A stretch of 64,000 bases of DNA, taken from positions 134,420-198,419 of the forward strand of contig NZ_LMRG01000023.1 in NCBI RefSeq assembly GCF_001425605.1, read 5' to 3'. The DNA is from Rhizobium sp. Leaf453. GTDB lineage: Bacteria; Pseudomonadota; Alphaproteobacteria; Rhizobiales; Rhizobiaceae. The translations under genes and the position numbers were made by a program. This document shows, piece after piece, positions 44,095 through 52,880 of this stretch. A model generated the notes under the pieces. The model saw only the letters and a program-made list of their open reading frames with translations, did not search any database and was not told the DNA's origin. Position 1 is the first letter of the stretch, and each line of letters begins with the position of its first letter.

Positions 44095-45474
44095 ATGTCT
44101 GATTTCGACCTGGTTTTGAAGGGTACCGTGGTTTTGCCGGATCGCATCGTCGAGAGCGGCCACGTGGCTGTGCGCGACGGCAAGATCTCTCTTGTCGGCC
44201 AGGGTGCCATGCCGGCGGCGCGCGAGCGTCACGATCTCGGCAAGGCGCTGATCCTGCCTGGCGCGATCGATGCGCAGGTGCATTCGCTGAGCCAGAAGGA
44301 TCAGGAGGACTTTATCTGGTCGACGCGCTCGGCCGCTGCCGGTGGTGTGACGACGATCGTCGACATGCCCTATGACGAGGGCAATCTCGTCTGCTCGGCC
44401 GAGGCGGTGCAGCGCAAGATTGATCAGGCAGGACCACAGGCCCGCGTCGATTTTGCCCTCTATGGCACGGTCGATCCGGAGGAGGGGCCGGCGCGTATTG
44501 GCGAAATGGTCGAGGCCGGTGTTGCTGCCTTCAAGTTCTCGACCTTTGGCACCGATCCCAAGCGCTTTCCGCGCATTCCCGCCGCTCTGCTGGAAGAGTG
44601 TTTTGCCGCCATCGCGCCAACCGGGCTGACGGCTGGCGTGCATAACGAGGATGACGAGGCGGTGCGGGCCGCGATCGACAAGGTGAAGGCTGCCGGCATC
44701 ACCGATTACCGCGCCCATGGCCTGTCGCGGCCACCGCTGACCGAACTTCTAGCGACCAACCAGATCTATGAGACGGGCGTCGCCACGGGCTGCCCGGCGC
44801 ATGTGGTCCACTGCTCTGTCGGCCGTGGCTATGACATCGCCGCCGCCTATCGAGCGCAGGGTTTTCGAGCTACGATCGAGTGCTGCATCCATTATCTCGT
44901 CCTTGACGAAGAGAACGACGTGCGCCGACTTGGGGGCAAGGCGAAGATCAATCCGCCGATCCGGCCGCGCGCCGAGGTGGAAAAGCTCTGGCGGCATGTG
45001 GCCGACGGCACGGTGACGCTGGTTTCCACAGATCACGTCAGCTGGTCGGAAAACCGCAAGACCAATCCGGACATGCTCGCCAATGCCTCCGGCGTGCCAG
45101 GGCTCGAGGTCATGGTGCCGCTGTTCGTCAAGGGTGCGCTGGAGCGCGGCATTCCGCTGACGCGCGCGGCGGAGTTGATGGCGCTCAATCCAGCCCGGCA
45201 TTTCCGGCTCGATCACCAGAAAGGCGCGCTGGAAGTCGGCAAGGATGCGGATATCGCGGTGTTGACGCCCGAGCCCTATACATACGACGCAGCGGAAAGC
45301 GGCAACAATGTCGTCGGCTGGTCGCCCTACAATGGCATCCGCCTGCCTTGGCGCGTGGCCTCGACCTACAATCGCGGCAATCGGGTGTTCGACGGCAATA
45401 CGGTTATCGCCGCGCCCGGTGCCGGCCAATTCGTGCGACCGCTCGCCAGCCTGCCGTTGCGCGAGGCCGTTTGA
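44095..45474 (+). CDS. Cyclic amidohydrolase (dihydroorotase/allantoinase/hydantoinase family), candidate hydantoin-5-propionate hydrolase
   Basis: The protein is 459 residues with a TIM-barrel metal site. The usual DxHxH is D59-A-Q61-V-H63, so the first His is Gln. The carboxylated Lys is K147 (AAFKFSTFG), followed by H183, H239 (HVVHCSVG) and D314 (VSTDHVSW). Gln at that place also occurs in some active dihydroorotase relatives, so it does not prove loss of activity. It lies 29 bases after the lyase and its stop overlaps the next start by one base. In the predicted pathway it opens the hydantoin ring to N-carbamoyl-glutamate. Confidence 0.85.
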   Translation: MSDFDLVLKGTVVLPDRIVESGHVAVRDGKISLVGQGAMPAARERHDLGKALILPGAIDAQVHSLSQKDQEDFIWSTRSAAAGGVTTIVDMPYDEGNLVCSAEAVQRKIDQAGPQARVDFALYGTVDPEEGPARIGEMVEAGVAAFKFSTFGTDPKRFPRIPAALLEECFAAIAPTGLTAGVHNEDDEAVRAAIDKVKAAGITDYRAHGLSRPPLTELLATNQIYETGVATGCPAHVVHCSVGRGYDIAAAYRAQGFRATIECCIHYLVLDEENDVRRLGGKAKINPPIRPRAEVEKLWRHVADGTVTLVSTDHVSWSENRKTNPDMLANASGVPGLEVMVPLFVKGALERGIPLTRAAELMALNPARHFRLDHQKGALEVGKDADIAVLTPEPYTYDAAESGNNVVGWSPYNGIRLPWRVASTYNRGNRVFDGNTVIAAPGAGQFVRPLASLPLREAV

Positions 45475-46742
45475 TGGCGGCTGTCGAGAGCAACCTTCCC
45501 GTCGATGCGACGCGCATCGCCGATATCATCAAGGGCCTCGCCCGCATCACCGAGCCTGACCGGCCCTATACGCGACGCGCCTTCACGCCGATCTTTCTCG
45601 AAGGCCGCGCTTTTCTGGAACAACGGTTCAAGGCGGCTGGTCTCGAAACCCGGATCGACGCGTCGGGCAATCTCATCGGCCGCCGCAAGGGCCGCAAGAG
45701 TGGGCTTGGCACGATCATGCTCGGTTCGCATTCCGACACTGTACCTGAAGGCGGCCGGTTCGACGGTATCGCCGGTGTTGCGGCCGCACTTGAGGTCGCG
45801 CAGGCGCTGAACGACGCGGGCAGCCGGCTGGACCACGATCTTGAGGTGGTGGACTTTCTCGCCGAAGAAGTGTCGATCTTCGGCGTCTCGTGTATCGGCA
45901 GCCGGGGTTTGGCGGGTCTCATCCCGGATGGGTGGTTGAACAGAACGCAAGGGGAACTCACTCTGCGTCAGGGCATGATTGACGCCGGCGGCGATCCCTC
46001 GCGGCTTGCCCGGCAGAAGCGCTCGGACATCAAGGCGTTTCTGGAACTGCATATCGAGCAGGGGCCGGTATTGGAGGCTGAGCGCTGCGATGTCGGAGTT
46101 GTCACCGCCATTGCCGGGATCACCCGCATCGAAATCCTGCTTGAAGGCCAGGCCGATCATGCCGGCACGACGCCGATGGGACGCCGTCGCGATGCCTTGA
46201 CGGCGGCGGCGCGTATGGTCGCCGAGGTCGAGCGGCTGGGTACGGAGTTTTCGAAGGGCGAAGGGCATTTCACCGCCACCGTCGGCGAATTCTCCATCGA
46301 GCCGAACGCCGCCAATGTCGTGCCGTCACGCGCCCGTATCCTGATCGACGCGCGTGCCGAACTGCGCCCGGACATGGAGCGCTTCATCGGCGAGATCGAC
46401 CAACTGGCCGTCGATATCCAGCGCGACACCGGTGTGACCATTGCTTCGCCGAAAATGATTTCGGACAATTTTCCGACGCCGGCTGATCCGCTGGTCCTGC
46501 GCAATCTCGAAGAGGCCTGCGGGCGCGTTGGCGCCAAGCATCGCCGGATGGCATCCGGCGCCGGTCACGACACGGCCTGGATGGCGCGCATTTCAAAGGC
46601 GGCGATGATCTTCGTCGCCTGCCGGGAAGGGCGCTCGCACACGCCGGACGAATGGGCCGAGAATGACGATATTGCGCTGGGCGCAGCCGTCTTGTTCGAG
46701 GCCGTGCGGAAACTGGATAGTGATTTGCAGGGAGAGCTCTGA
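45474..46742 (+). CDS. M20-family amidohydrolase, N-carbamoyl-amino acid hydrolase/allantoate amidohydrolase type
   Basis: The protein is 422 residues. The start at 45474 overlaps the previous stop (TGATG). Metal ligands: GSHSDTVPEGGRFDG (His86, Asp97), AEEVSIFG (Glu131/132), HIEQGP and GAGHDTAWM. These are typical of L-carbamoylase (HyuC/AtzF type). It would hydrolyse an N-carbamoyl-amino acid to CO2, ammonia and the amino acid, which is glutamate in the predicted pathway. Its stop overlaps the DUF917 start by one base. Confidence 0.88.
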   Translation: MAAVESNLPVDATRIADIIKGLARITEPDRPYTRRAFTPIFLEGRAFLEQRFKAAGLETRIDASGNLIGRRKGRKSGLGTIMLGSHSDTVPEGGRFDGIAGVAAALEVAQALNDAGSRLDHDLEVVDFLAEEVSIFGVSCIGSRGLAGLIPDGWLNRTQGELTLRQGMIDAGGDPSRLARQKRSDIKAFLELHIEQGPVLEAERCDVGVVTAIAGITRIEILLEGQADHAGTTPMGRRRDALTAAARMVAEVERLGTEFSKGEGHFTATVGEFSIEPNAANVVPSRARILIDARAELRPDMERFIGEIDQLAVDIQRDTGVTIASPKMISDNFPTPADPLVLRNLEEACGRVGAKHRRMASGAGHDTAWMARISKAAMIFVACREGRSHTPDEWAENDDIALGAAVLFEAVRKLDSDLQGEL

Positions 46743-47833
46743 TGGGCCGGATATTGACTGAAAAAGACGTCGAAGCGGCGGTCAAGGGCGGCTCGGTCTA
46801 TGCGGCCGGCGGCGGCGGCTGGGCCGATCACGGGCGCATGCTGGGCTATGCCGCCGTCTCGATCGGCAAGCCGGAACTGGTCTCGATCGACGAATTGTCC
46901 GACGACGACTGGGTGGCGACCGCAGCTGCCATCGGCGCGCCGGCTTCGACCACGCCCTGGGAAATGCGCGGCGTCGATTATGTCAAGGCGGTGCAACTGC
47001 TGCAGGACGCGCTGGGCGAGAAAGTGTCGGCCCTGATGGTCGGCCAGAACGGCAAGTCCTCGACGCTCAACGGCTGGCTGCCATCGGCCATTCTTGGCAC
47101 GAAAGTGCTTGATGCCGTCGGCGACATGCGGGCGCATCCGACTGGCGACATGGGATCGATCGGCATGGCCGGTTCGCCCGAGCAGATGATCCAGACGGCA
47201 GTCGGCGGCAATCGGGACGAAAACCGCTACATCGAACTCGTCGTGCGCGGAGCGACCGCCAAGGTCTCGCCGATCCTGCGCACCGCCTCCGACATGTCCG
47301 GCGGCTTCATCGCTTCCTGCCGCAATCCGCTCAGGGCATCCTATGTCCGCAAGAACGCAGCCCTTGGGGGCATTTCGCTCGCCCTGACTCTGGGTGAGGC
47401 GATCATCGCCACGGAAGGCAGGGGCGGCAGCGCCGTCATCGATACGATCGCCAAAACCACCAATGGGACGATCTTGGCGGAAGGCGTCATCACCGACAAA
47501 TCTGTCGTCTACACGAAGGAAGCCTTCGACATAGGAATCGTGACTCTGGGGAAGGGCGATGACTCTACGGTACTCCACGTCATGAACGAATACATGGCCG
47601 TCGAGGATGCCGGCGGCACGCGGCTGGCGACCTTCCCGGACGTCATCACAACGCTTTCGACCGATGGCGAGCCACTCAGCGTCGGCCAGTTGCAGGTCGG
47701 CATGACGATCTTCGTGCTGCACGTGCCGAAGACGGTCATCCCTCTCGCATCGAGCGTGCTCGATCCGAGCGTCTATCCATCGGTGGAAAAGGCGATGGGG
47801 ATCGAGTTGGCGAAGTATGCGCTGGCCAAGTGA
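46742..47833 (+). CDS. DUF917-family protein, candidate S-methyl/thiohydantoin desulfurase
   Basis: The protein is 363 residues. It starts with the DUF917 pattern ILTEKDVEAAVKGGSVYAAGGGG, followed by a Gly/Asp-rich core and a second domain with LATFPDVITTLSTDGEPLS. As I recall, members of this family are annotated as S-methyl thiohydantoin desulfurases of ergothioneine catabolism. The gene is translationally coupled to the carbamoylase gene. In the proposed pathway it would replace sulfur of the thiohydantoin by oxygen, releasing sulfide or methanethiol. Unknown alternatives cannot be excluded since DUF917 also includes proteins of uncharacterised function. Confidence 0.75.
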   Translation: MGRILTEKDVEAAVKGGSVYAAGGGGWADHGRMLGYAAVSIGKPELVSIDELSDDDWVATAAAIGAPASTTPWEMRGVDYVKAVQLLQDALGEKVSALMVGQNGKSSTLNGWLPSAILGTKVLDAVGDMRAHPTGDMGSIGMAGSPEQMIQTAVGGNRDENRYIELVVRGATAKVSPILRTASDMSGGFIASCRNPLRASYVRKNAALGGISLALTLGEAIIATEGRGGSAVIDTIAKTTNGTILAEGVITDKSVVYTKEAFDIGIVTLGKGDDSTVLHVMNEYMAVEDAGGTRLATFPDVITTLSTDGEPLSVGQLQVGMTIFVLHVPKTVIPLASSVLDPSVYPSVEKAMGIELAKYALAK

Positions 47834-47845
47834 CGGAGGTAGGTC

Positions 47846-48175
47846 GTGGCGCGCGATCAAGGGCTGGAAGAGCTGATCGAGGCTGAACTGGAGGACCTTC
47901 AAGGGCTTGTGCGAAAGCGCATGTTCGGCGGACTGGCATGGATGCTGGACGGCCATCTGCTCTGCGGGGCCAGTGACCGCGGCATGCTCCTCCGGCTTGG
48001 CAAGGGTAATGACGGCTGGGCGCTCGAGATCGACGGCGTCGCCGCGATGATCATGAGCGGTCGCAGGATGGAAGGCTGGGTGCGGGCCGGGCCGGATGCC
48101 TATGGCGACGACGCTTTGCGGCAGAGATTGCTGAACGGCGCGATTGCTTTCGTCAGGACTTTGCCTCGGGAGTAG
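47846..48175 (+). CDS. TfoX N-terminal-domain protein
   Basis: The protein is 109 residues from GTG 47846, with GGAGG 7 bases before it. The pattern KRMFGGLAWMLDGHLLCG matches the N-terminal domain of TfoX/Sxy (MFG-x2-xxLDG). Stand-alone TfoX_N proteins are common in alphaproteobacteria and have no clear role. It is in line with the ergothioneine-like genes but followed by a 224-base gap with a repeat, so it may be a passenger. Confidence 0.85.
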   Translation: MARDQGLEELIEAELEDLQGLVRKRMFGGLAWMLDGHLLCGASDRGMLLRLGKGNDGWALEIDGVAAMIMSGRRMEGWVRAGPDAYGDDALRQRLLNGAIAFVRTLPRE

Positions 48176-48250
48176 CGAAGTGCGTGTTTCTCGGACGCTT
48201 CCCCTTTGAGGAGCGAGTGGGCGGCATGCCGCCGCTTCCTCCTCTCCGTC

Positions 48251-48273
48251 ATGGTCGGGCTTGACCCGACCAT
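48251..48273. repeat. Palindromic repeat (ATGGTCGGG-CTTGA-CCCGACCAT)
   Basis: A 9-bp perfect stem with a 5-base loop, followed by CCTCGG...GCGGATGACG pieces. It is a frequent intergenic motif in alphaproteobacteria. It divides the TfoX-like and urocanase-like genes and is probably a repeat, not a terminator. Confidence 0.6.
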
Positions 48274-48399
48274 CCATGACCCTGGGTATGGATCCTCGGC
48301 TCAGGGCCGCGGATGACGGAGCGGTGGGCCGGAAACGCTCCAAAAGAACGAGGGAGAGCTTTGCCTCTCCCCAAGATATAAATTCGACAGGAGAACACA

Positions 48400-50061
48400 A
48401 TGCCCAAACCCAATCCCCGTCATCCCAATTTTCCAATCCCCGGCGGGCCGGAACTGCGCGCCAAGGGGTGGCGGCAGGAGGCCTTGTTGCGGCTGATGGA
48501 GAATGTGCTGTCTGTCGGCGAGGATCCGGACAACCTGATCGTTTACGCCGCACTCGGAAAGGCGGCGCGCAACTGGGCGTCGCACCGGGCGATCGTCAAG
48601 ACGCTGCTGGAGATGGATGAGGACCAGACGCTGGTCATCCAGTCCGGCAAGCCAGTCGGTCTGCTCAAGACCCATTCCAGAGCGCCGCTGGTGATCATGG
48701 CCAATTGCAACATTGTCGGCCAGTGGGCGAAGGCCGAGGTGTTCTACGAGTTGGAAAAACAGGGGCTGATCTGCTGGGGCGGGCTGACGGCCGGCGCATG
48801 GCAATATATCGGCAGCCAGGGTGTCATCCAGGGTACCTACGAAATCTTCATGCGGATCGCCGAAAACCGGTTCGGCGGCGATCTGGCCGGCCGTTTCATC
48901 CTGACGGCCGGTCTTGGTGGCATGGGCGGCGCGCAGCCGCTGGCGGGGCGCATGGCGGGTGCAGCGATCCTGTGCATCGACATCGACCCGGTGCGCGCGG
49001 AAAAACGCAAGGCGATCGGTTACCTCGAGGAGATTGCTCCCGATCTCGATACCGCTTTGGCGATGATCGACCAGGCGGTGAAGGAAAAGCGGGCGACCTC
49101 GATCGGCCTCGTTGGCAATGCTGCGGCTCTCTATCCGGAAATTGCCCGACGCGGCATCGTGCCGGATATCGTCACCGACCAGACATCCGCTCACGACCTC
49201 GTCTACGGCTATGTGCCGAAGGGCATGAGCCTCGATGAGGTGAAACGCTTGCGGGTCGACGGGCAGGGGCAGTTGATGGCCGCCAGCCGCGCCTCGATCG
49301 TCGATCATGTCAAGGCGATGCTGGAATTCCAGGCCCAAGGCGCGGAAGTCTTTGACAACGGCAACTTGATCCGTACCCAGGCACGCGAAGGTGGCGTTAC
49401 CAACGCCTTCGATATCCGCATCTTCACCGAAGCCTATCTTAGACCGTTGTTTGCCCGTGCCATCGGTCCGTTCCGCTGGATGGCCCTGTCCGGTGAGGAA
49501 AGCGATATCGCCCGGATCGACGACCTGTTGCTCGACATGTTCCCGGACAACAAGATCATCACCAACTGGATCCGGCTGGCGCGCGAGAACGTGCCGTTCG
49601 AGGGTCTGCCGGCGCGTATCGCCTGGCTTGGCCATGGCGAGCGCACGCAGCTTGCCGTCGCCGTCAATGCTCTGGTTGCCTCCGGCGAACTGAAGGGGCC
49701 GATTGCCTTTTCCCGCGATCATCTCGATGCCGGCGCCATGGCCCATCCCAACATCATGACCGAGCGGATGAAGGATGGGTCGGATGCCATTGCCGACTGG
49801 CCGCTGCTCGATGCCATGCTGCTCTGCTCGTCCATGGCCGATCTCGTCGTCGTCCATTCGGGCGGCGGCGGTTATGCTGGCTACATGACCAGTTGCGGCG
49901 TTACCGTCGTTGCCGATGGCACCGAAGCGGGGGCGGAGCGACTGAGCCACGCGCTGACCAACGATACTTCGCTCGGAGTCATCCGCTATGCCGATGCCGG
50001 TTACGAGGAGTCGATGGACGAGATCGGCAAAAAGGGGATCGGCTACGTCGCCCTCGACTGA
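48400..50061 (+). CDS. Urocanase (HutU) homologue with altered active site, candidate thiourocanate hydratase
   Basis: The protein is 553 residues, about the usual length of urocanase. It has NAD-binding AGLGGMGGAQPLAG (170-183) and the substrate-site frame SRDHLD-AG-AMAHP. Three canonical motifs differ: YGQMTAG is WGGLTAG, ARICWVG is ARIAWLG (so the conserved Cys410 is Ala408), and DSGSVASP is DAGAMAHP. These changes suggest a bulkier or sulfur-bearing substrate such as thiourocanate. A paired HAL-like enzyme is encoded upstream. It adds water across the side-chain and ring to give a thiohydantoin-type product. Confidence 0.85.
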   Translation: MPKPNPRHPNFPIPGGPELRAKGWRQEALLRLMENVLSVGEDPDNLIVYAALGKAARNWASHRAIVKTLLEMDEDQTLVIQSGKPVGLLKTHSRAPLVIMANCNIVGQWAKAEVFYELEKQGLICWGGLTAGAWQYIGSQGVIQGTYEIFMRIAENRFGGDLAGRFILTAGLGGMGGAQPLAGRMAGAAILCIDIDPVRAEKRKAIGYLEEIAPDLDTALAMIDQAVKEKRATSIGLVGNAAALYPEIARRGIVPDIVTDQTSAHDLVYGYVPKGMSLDEVKRLRVDGQGQLMAASRASIVDHVKAMLEFQAQGAEVFDNGNLIRTQAREGGVTNAFDIRIFTEAYLRPLFARAIGPFRWMALSGEESDIARIDDLLLDMFPDNKIITNWIRLARENVPFEGLPARIAWLGHGERTQLAVAVNALVASGELKGPIAFSRDHLDAGAMAHPNIMTERMKDGSDAIADWPLLDAMLLCSSMADLVVVHSGGGGYAGYMTSCGVTVVADGTEAGAERLSHALTNDTSLGVIRYADAGYEESMDEIGKKGIGYVALD

Positions 50062-50111
50062 TGCGTCACGGTGACAATTGTTTCCTTGCGCCGGATGCCG
50101 CAACCGCATGA

Positions 50112-50131
50112 ATTGATGGCCTGACATCAAT
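50112..50131. promoter_or_regulatory. Inverted repeat upstream of the PLP enzyme gene
   Basis: ATTGATG and CATCAAT form a 7-bp stem with a 6-base loop, 25-44 bases before the start at 50156. It could be an operator or mRNA hairpin. Confidence 0.35.
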
Positions 50132-50155
50132 GGCGGCGATAACCGGAGGCAAGAG

Positions 50156-51145
50156 ATGGACATGTCCACAGTCGAACGCGATCTGCGTATTCCAACGTTC
50201 GAGGACGTCAAGCTCGCCCGGCATCGTATCGATGGCGTTGCCCATGTGACGCCGGTTCTGACCTCCAGAACTGCGGATGCAATGGCGGGAGCCAGCCTGT
50301 TCTTCAAAGCGGAAAACCTGCAGCGGGCCGGAGCCTTCAAGTTCCGGGGTGCTTATAATTCGGTCGCCGCGCTCGACCCGGCCGCACGCGCCAACGGCGT
50401 CGTCGCCTTCTCGTCCGGCAACCACGCGCAGGCGCTGGCCTACGCCGCCCGTCTGCACGGGATTTCCTCTTTCATCGTAATGCCGAAGGATGCACCTGCT
50501 ATGAAGGTGGCGGCAACGCGCGGCTACGGCGCCGAGGTTGTGTTCTATGATCGCTATACCGAGGATCGCGAAGAAATCACGCAGCGGATTGCCAGGGAGC
50601 GCAATGCCACGATCATTCCGCCCTTCGACCATGCGGAGGTCATTGCGGGGCAGGGAACTGCCGCGCTGGAACTGATCGAGGAGCTCGGTGCACTCGACTA
50701 TCTCGTCGTTCCGCTCGGTGGCGGCGGATTACTCGCGGGCAGCGCACTCAGCGCCCGGGCGCTCGCACCCGGCTGCAAGGTCATCGGCGTCGAGCCGGAG
50801 GCTGGCGACGATGGACGGCAATCGCTGCAAAAGGGCGAGATCGTTACCATTCCCGTGCCGAAATCGATCGCAGATGGGGCTCTCACCACCGCTATCGGAC
50901 GGCACAATTTTCCGATCCTGAAACAGGACGTCGACGACATCCTGACGGTGAGCGATACGCAGTTGATCGAAACCATGCGCTTCTTCGCCGAACGGATGAA
51001 GATCATCGTCGAGCCGACCGGATGCCTTGCCGCCGCCGCTGTGCTGCAAGGGGTTCTTGCCTGCAAGGGGAAACGTGTCGGCATGGTTCTCAGCGGCGGC
51101 AATGTCGATCTGAAGACGTTTGGTGCGCTTCTTGAAGGGAAGTAA
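50156..51145 (+). CDS. PLP fold-type II dehydratase/racemase (threonine dehydratase/serine racemase-like)
   Basis: The protein is 329 residues. The start at 50156 has GGAGG 6 bases upstream. The PLP lysine is Lys62 in AFKFRGA, the phosphate loop is GGGG and substrate loop SSGNHAQ, all typical of threonine dehydratase, serine racemase and threo-3-hydroxyaspartate ammonia-lyase. It acts in the cytoplasm to deaminate or epimerise a hydroxy-amino acid. It is close to the ergothioneine-like genes but may be independent. The exact substrate is not determined. Confidence 0.87.
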   Translation: MDMSTVERDLRIPTFEDVKLARHRIDGVAHVTPVLTSRTADAMAGASLFFKAENLQRAGAFKFRGAYNSVAALDPAARANGVVAFSSGNHAQALAYAARLHGISSFIVMPKDAPAMKVAATRGYGAEVVFYDRYTEDREEITQRIARERNATIIPPFDHAEVIAGQGTAALELIEELGALDYLVVPLGGGGLLAGSALSARALAPGCKVIGVEPEAGDDGRQSLQKGEIVTIPVPKSIADGALTTAIGRHNFPILKQDVDDILTVSDTQLIETMRFFAERMKIIVEPTGCLAAAAVLQGVLACKGKRVGMVLSGGNVDLKTFGALLEGK

Positions 51146-51251
51146 ATCGCCGTTTGTCTTCATCCAATCTTGGCGCGAAGTTCCGTTCTGATTCAACTTT
51201 TCAGTTTCGTCTTTCGGGCGTATTCTTCTTGCTTCAGCGAGAGGAACGGCC

Positions 51252-51911
51252 ATGGGACTGAAGCATGGATATGGTCTCGTGATCGGGACCAAACTCAACT
51301 ATTTTCGCGACAATCCCGATGATTTCGGTCGCTATTACCATGGCAACCTGATCGTTGGCACGCCGCAGGGTTCCTATCGCTGCGCCATTGATGTCGATCC
51401 GAAGAACATGCCTGATGGCATCGAGTGGCGCATCGTGACGCTGAAGCCGGCGGCGATGAACCAGTTCAAGCAGTTGCCCAACGGATGGCATTCACTGGCC
51501 TCAAACGAGGCATCCGTCGCGCTCGACTATATTCGGTCTTCCGTTCTCCATCCACCTTTGGGTGTCGTGTTCGTCCGGTATGATAGCTGTCTGTCGCGGT
51601 TCCTGGAATTCATTCGCTGGAACCCGCCATGGAAGAAGGGCACCGGTTTTCAGGCATTGACCGATCTTGAGGCCGTTCTTGCCGATGCCTCGCGCTGCTA
51701 CGTTTTTGGCGAGCCGTTCGATCAAGGGCTGGGTGTCCACAACGTTCACCAGAACCAGGGCGATCCCATCGGCTCGGGTCATGAGACCGAGAATGCCATC
51801 TGGCAGGATGGCGCGACCATCATCGAAAGCAGCAACGGCACGTTCACGGCCTTTCTCAACAAGTTCAAGACACAGGCCTACAAGACCGATGCGCTGGGCC
51901 GACCGGCCTGA
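51252..51911 (+). CDS. DUF2278 (YukJ-like) protein
   Basis: The protein is 219 residues. It shows the DUF2278 pattern: HGYGLVIGTKLNY near the start, then HYHGNL, R-AIDVDP, VHNVHQNQGDP and IWQDGATIIES. YukJ-family proteins have unknown function and often occur singly. The first ATG has GAGAGGAA about 10 bases before it. No signal peptide is visible. Confidence 0.85.
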   Translation: MGLKHGYGLVIGTKLNYFRDNPDDFGRYYHGNLIVGTPQGSYRCAIDVDPKNMPDGIEWRIVTLKPAAMNQFKQLPNGWHSLASNEASVALDYIRSSVLHPPLGVVFVRYDSCLSRFLEFIRWNPPWKKGTGFQALTDLEAVLADASRCYVFGEPFDQGLGVHNVHQNQGDPIGSGHETENAIWQDGATIIESSNGTFTAFLNKFKTQAYKTDALGRPA

Positions 51912-52010
51912 AATGCTGCCGCCAAACCAGCCATGAAATTCCGGGCCGACGGTTTCGTTTCCGCGGCGAGGGCACTATGGTGCATCCGCGAACAACGCGG
52001 AGAGACACGC

Positions 52011-52877
52011 ATGTCATTGATACGGATCGGCAATGATCACCTGACCGTCGAGGTCTCGTCACTGGGGGCGGAGATGCAGTCGCTGAGCAGCCACGATGGC
52101 CGGTCCTGGCTATGGAACGGCGATGCTGCCTTCTGGGGCGGACGGTCACCTGTTCTTTTCCCGATTGTCGGAAGAGCGCCGGATGACACGATCTCGATCG
52201 ATGGCGTAGCCTATCCGATGGCTCAGCACGGCTTTGCGCGCCGAAACGAATTCATAGCCGCCGCGTCCACTCCGACCATGTGTCGCTACGTGCTGAAGGC
52301 ATCGGATGCAACACGTGCTGTCTATCCGTTCGAATTTCTGCTGGCTGTCGAGCACGCGCTGGACGGCCCGATTTTGACAGTTTCCGCTGAGGTCACCAAC
52401 CTCGACACACGACCGATGCCCTTCGGTGTCGGATTCCATCCAGCCTTCCGCTGGCCTTTACCGGGAGCGGATGGCCAGTCGCATGTGGTGACGCTCGACA
52501 ACGGTGGCGAGCCGCAGATGTTGCGCGTCCACGGCGGCCTGATCGATCCCACGCGCCTGCCGTCGCCCTTCAGCGCCGGCAAATTGGTGCCGGACGCCTC
52601 GATGTTCGAGGCTGATGCGATGATCTTCCCGGACGGTGCCGGCGACGGCCTGCGCTTTGGCGTCGAGGGTGGACCGGCGCTGACGTTCAAATTCGACAAG
52701 CTGCCCAATCTCGCGCTCTGGACGAAACCCGGAGCGCCTTTCCTCTGCGTCGAGCCCTGGCATGGAATGGCCGCCATCGCAGGTGGCTCGAACGCGCTGG
52801 CCGAGCGTCCGTCAACAACAACCCTGCAGCCGGGCAAGACCGCGCGCTATGCGTTTTCGGTCGAAATTCCGGTCTGA
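52011..52877 (+). CDS. Aldose 1-epimerase-family protein (LacX-like galactose mutarotase)
   Basis: The protein is 288 residues. The start at 52011 has GGAGA about 7 bases upstream. The mutarotase fold is shown by LGAEMQSLSSHDGRSWLWNGDAAFW, GFARRNEF, FGVGFHPAFRWP and CVEPWHGM, with probable active His and Glu. It would interconvert sugar anomers, but LacX-like members have no known sugar. Ends 4 bases from the convergent SDR gene. Confidence 0.87.
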   Translation: MSLIRIGNDHLTVEVSSLGAEMQSLSSHDGRSWLWNGDAAFWGGRSPVLFPIVGRAPDDTISIDGVAYPMAQHGFARRNEFIAAASTPTMCRYVLKASDATRAVYPFEFLLAVEHALDGPILTVSAEVTNLDTRPMPFGVGFHPAFRWPLPGADGQSHVVTLDNGGEPQMLRVHGGLIDPTRLPSPFSAGKLVPDASMFEADAMIFPDGAGDGLRFGVEGGPALTFKFDKLPNLALWTKPGAPFLCVEPWHGMAAIAGGSNALAERPSTTTLQPGKTARYAFSVEIPV

Positions 52878-52880
52878 CGC

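Noticed and set aside
44271..44283. First metal His of the cyclic amidohydrolase replaced by Gln as proof of inactivity
   Set aside because: Gln at this place occurs in some dihydroorotase-type relatives, and other metal ligands are intact, so it is not a good sign of loss of function.
46565..48553. Minus-strand ORF (662 residues) across carbamoylase, DUF917 and TfoX genes
   Set aside because: It spans several convincing genes on the plus strand and shows no domain.
48400..50061. Ordinary urocanase (hutU) for histidine breakdown
   Set aside because: Key pocket residues differ in three motifs and no histidine operon is present.
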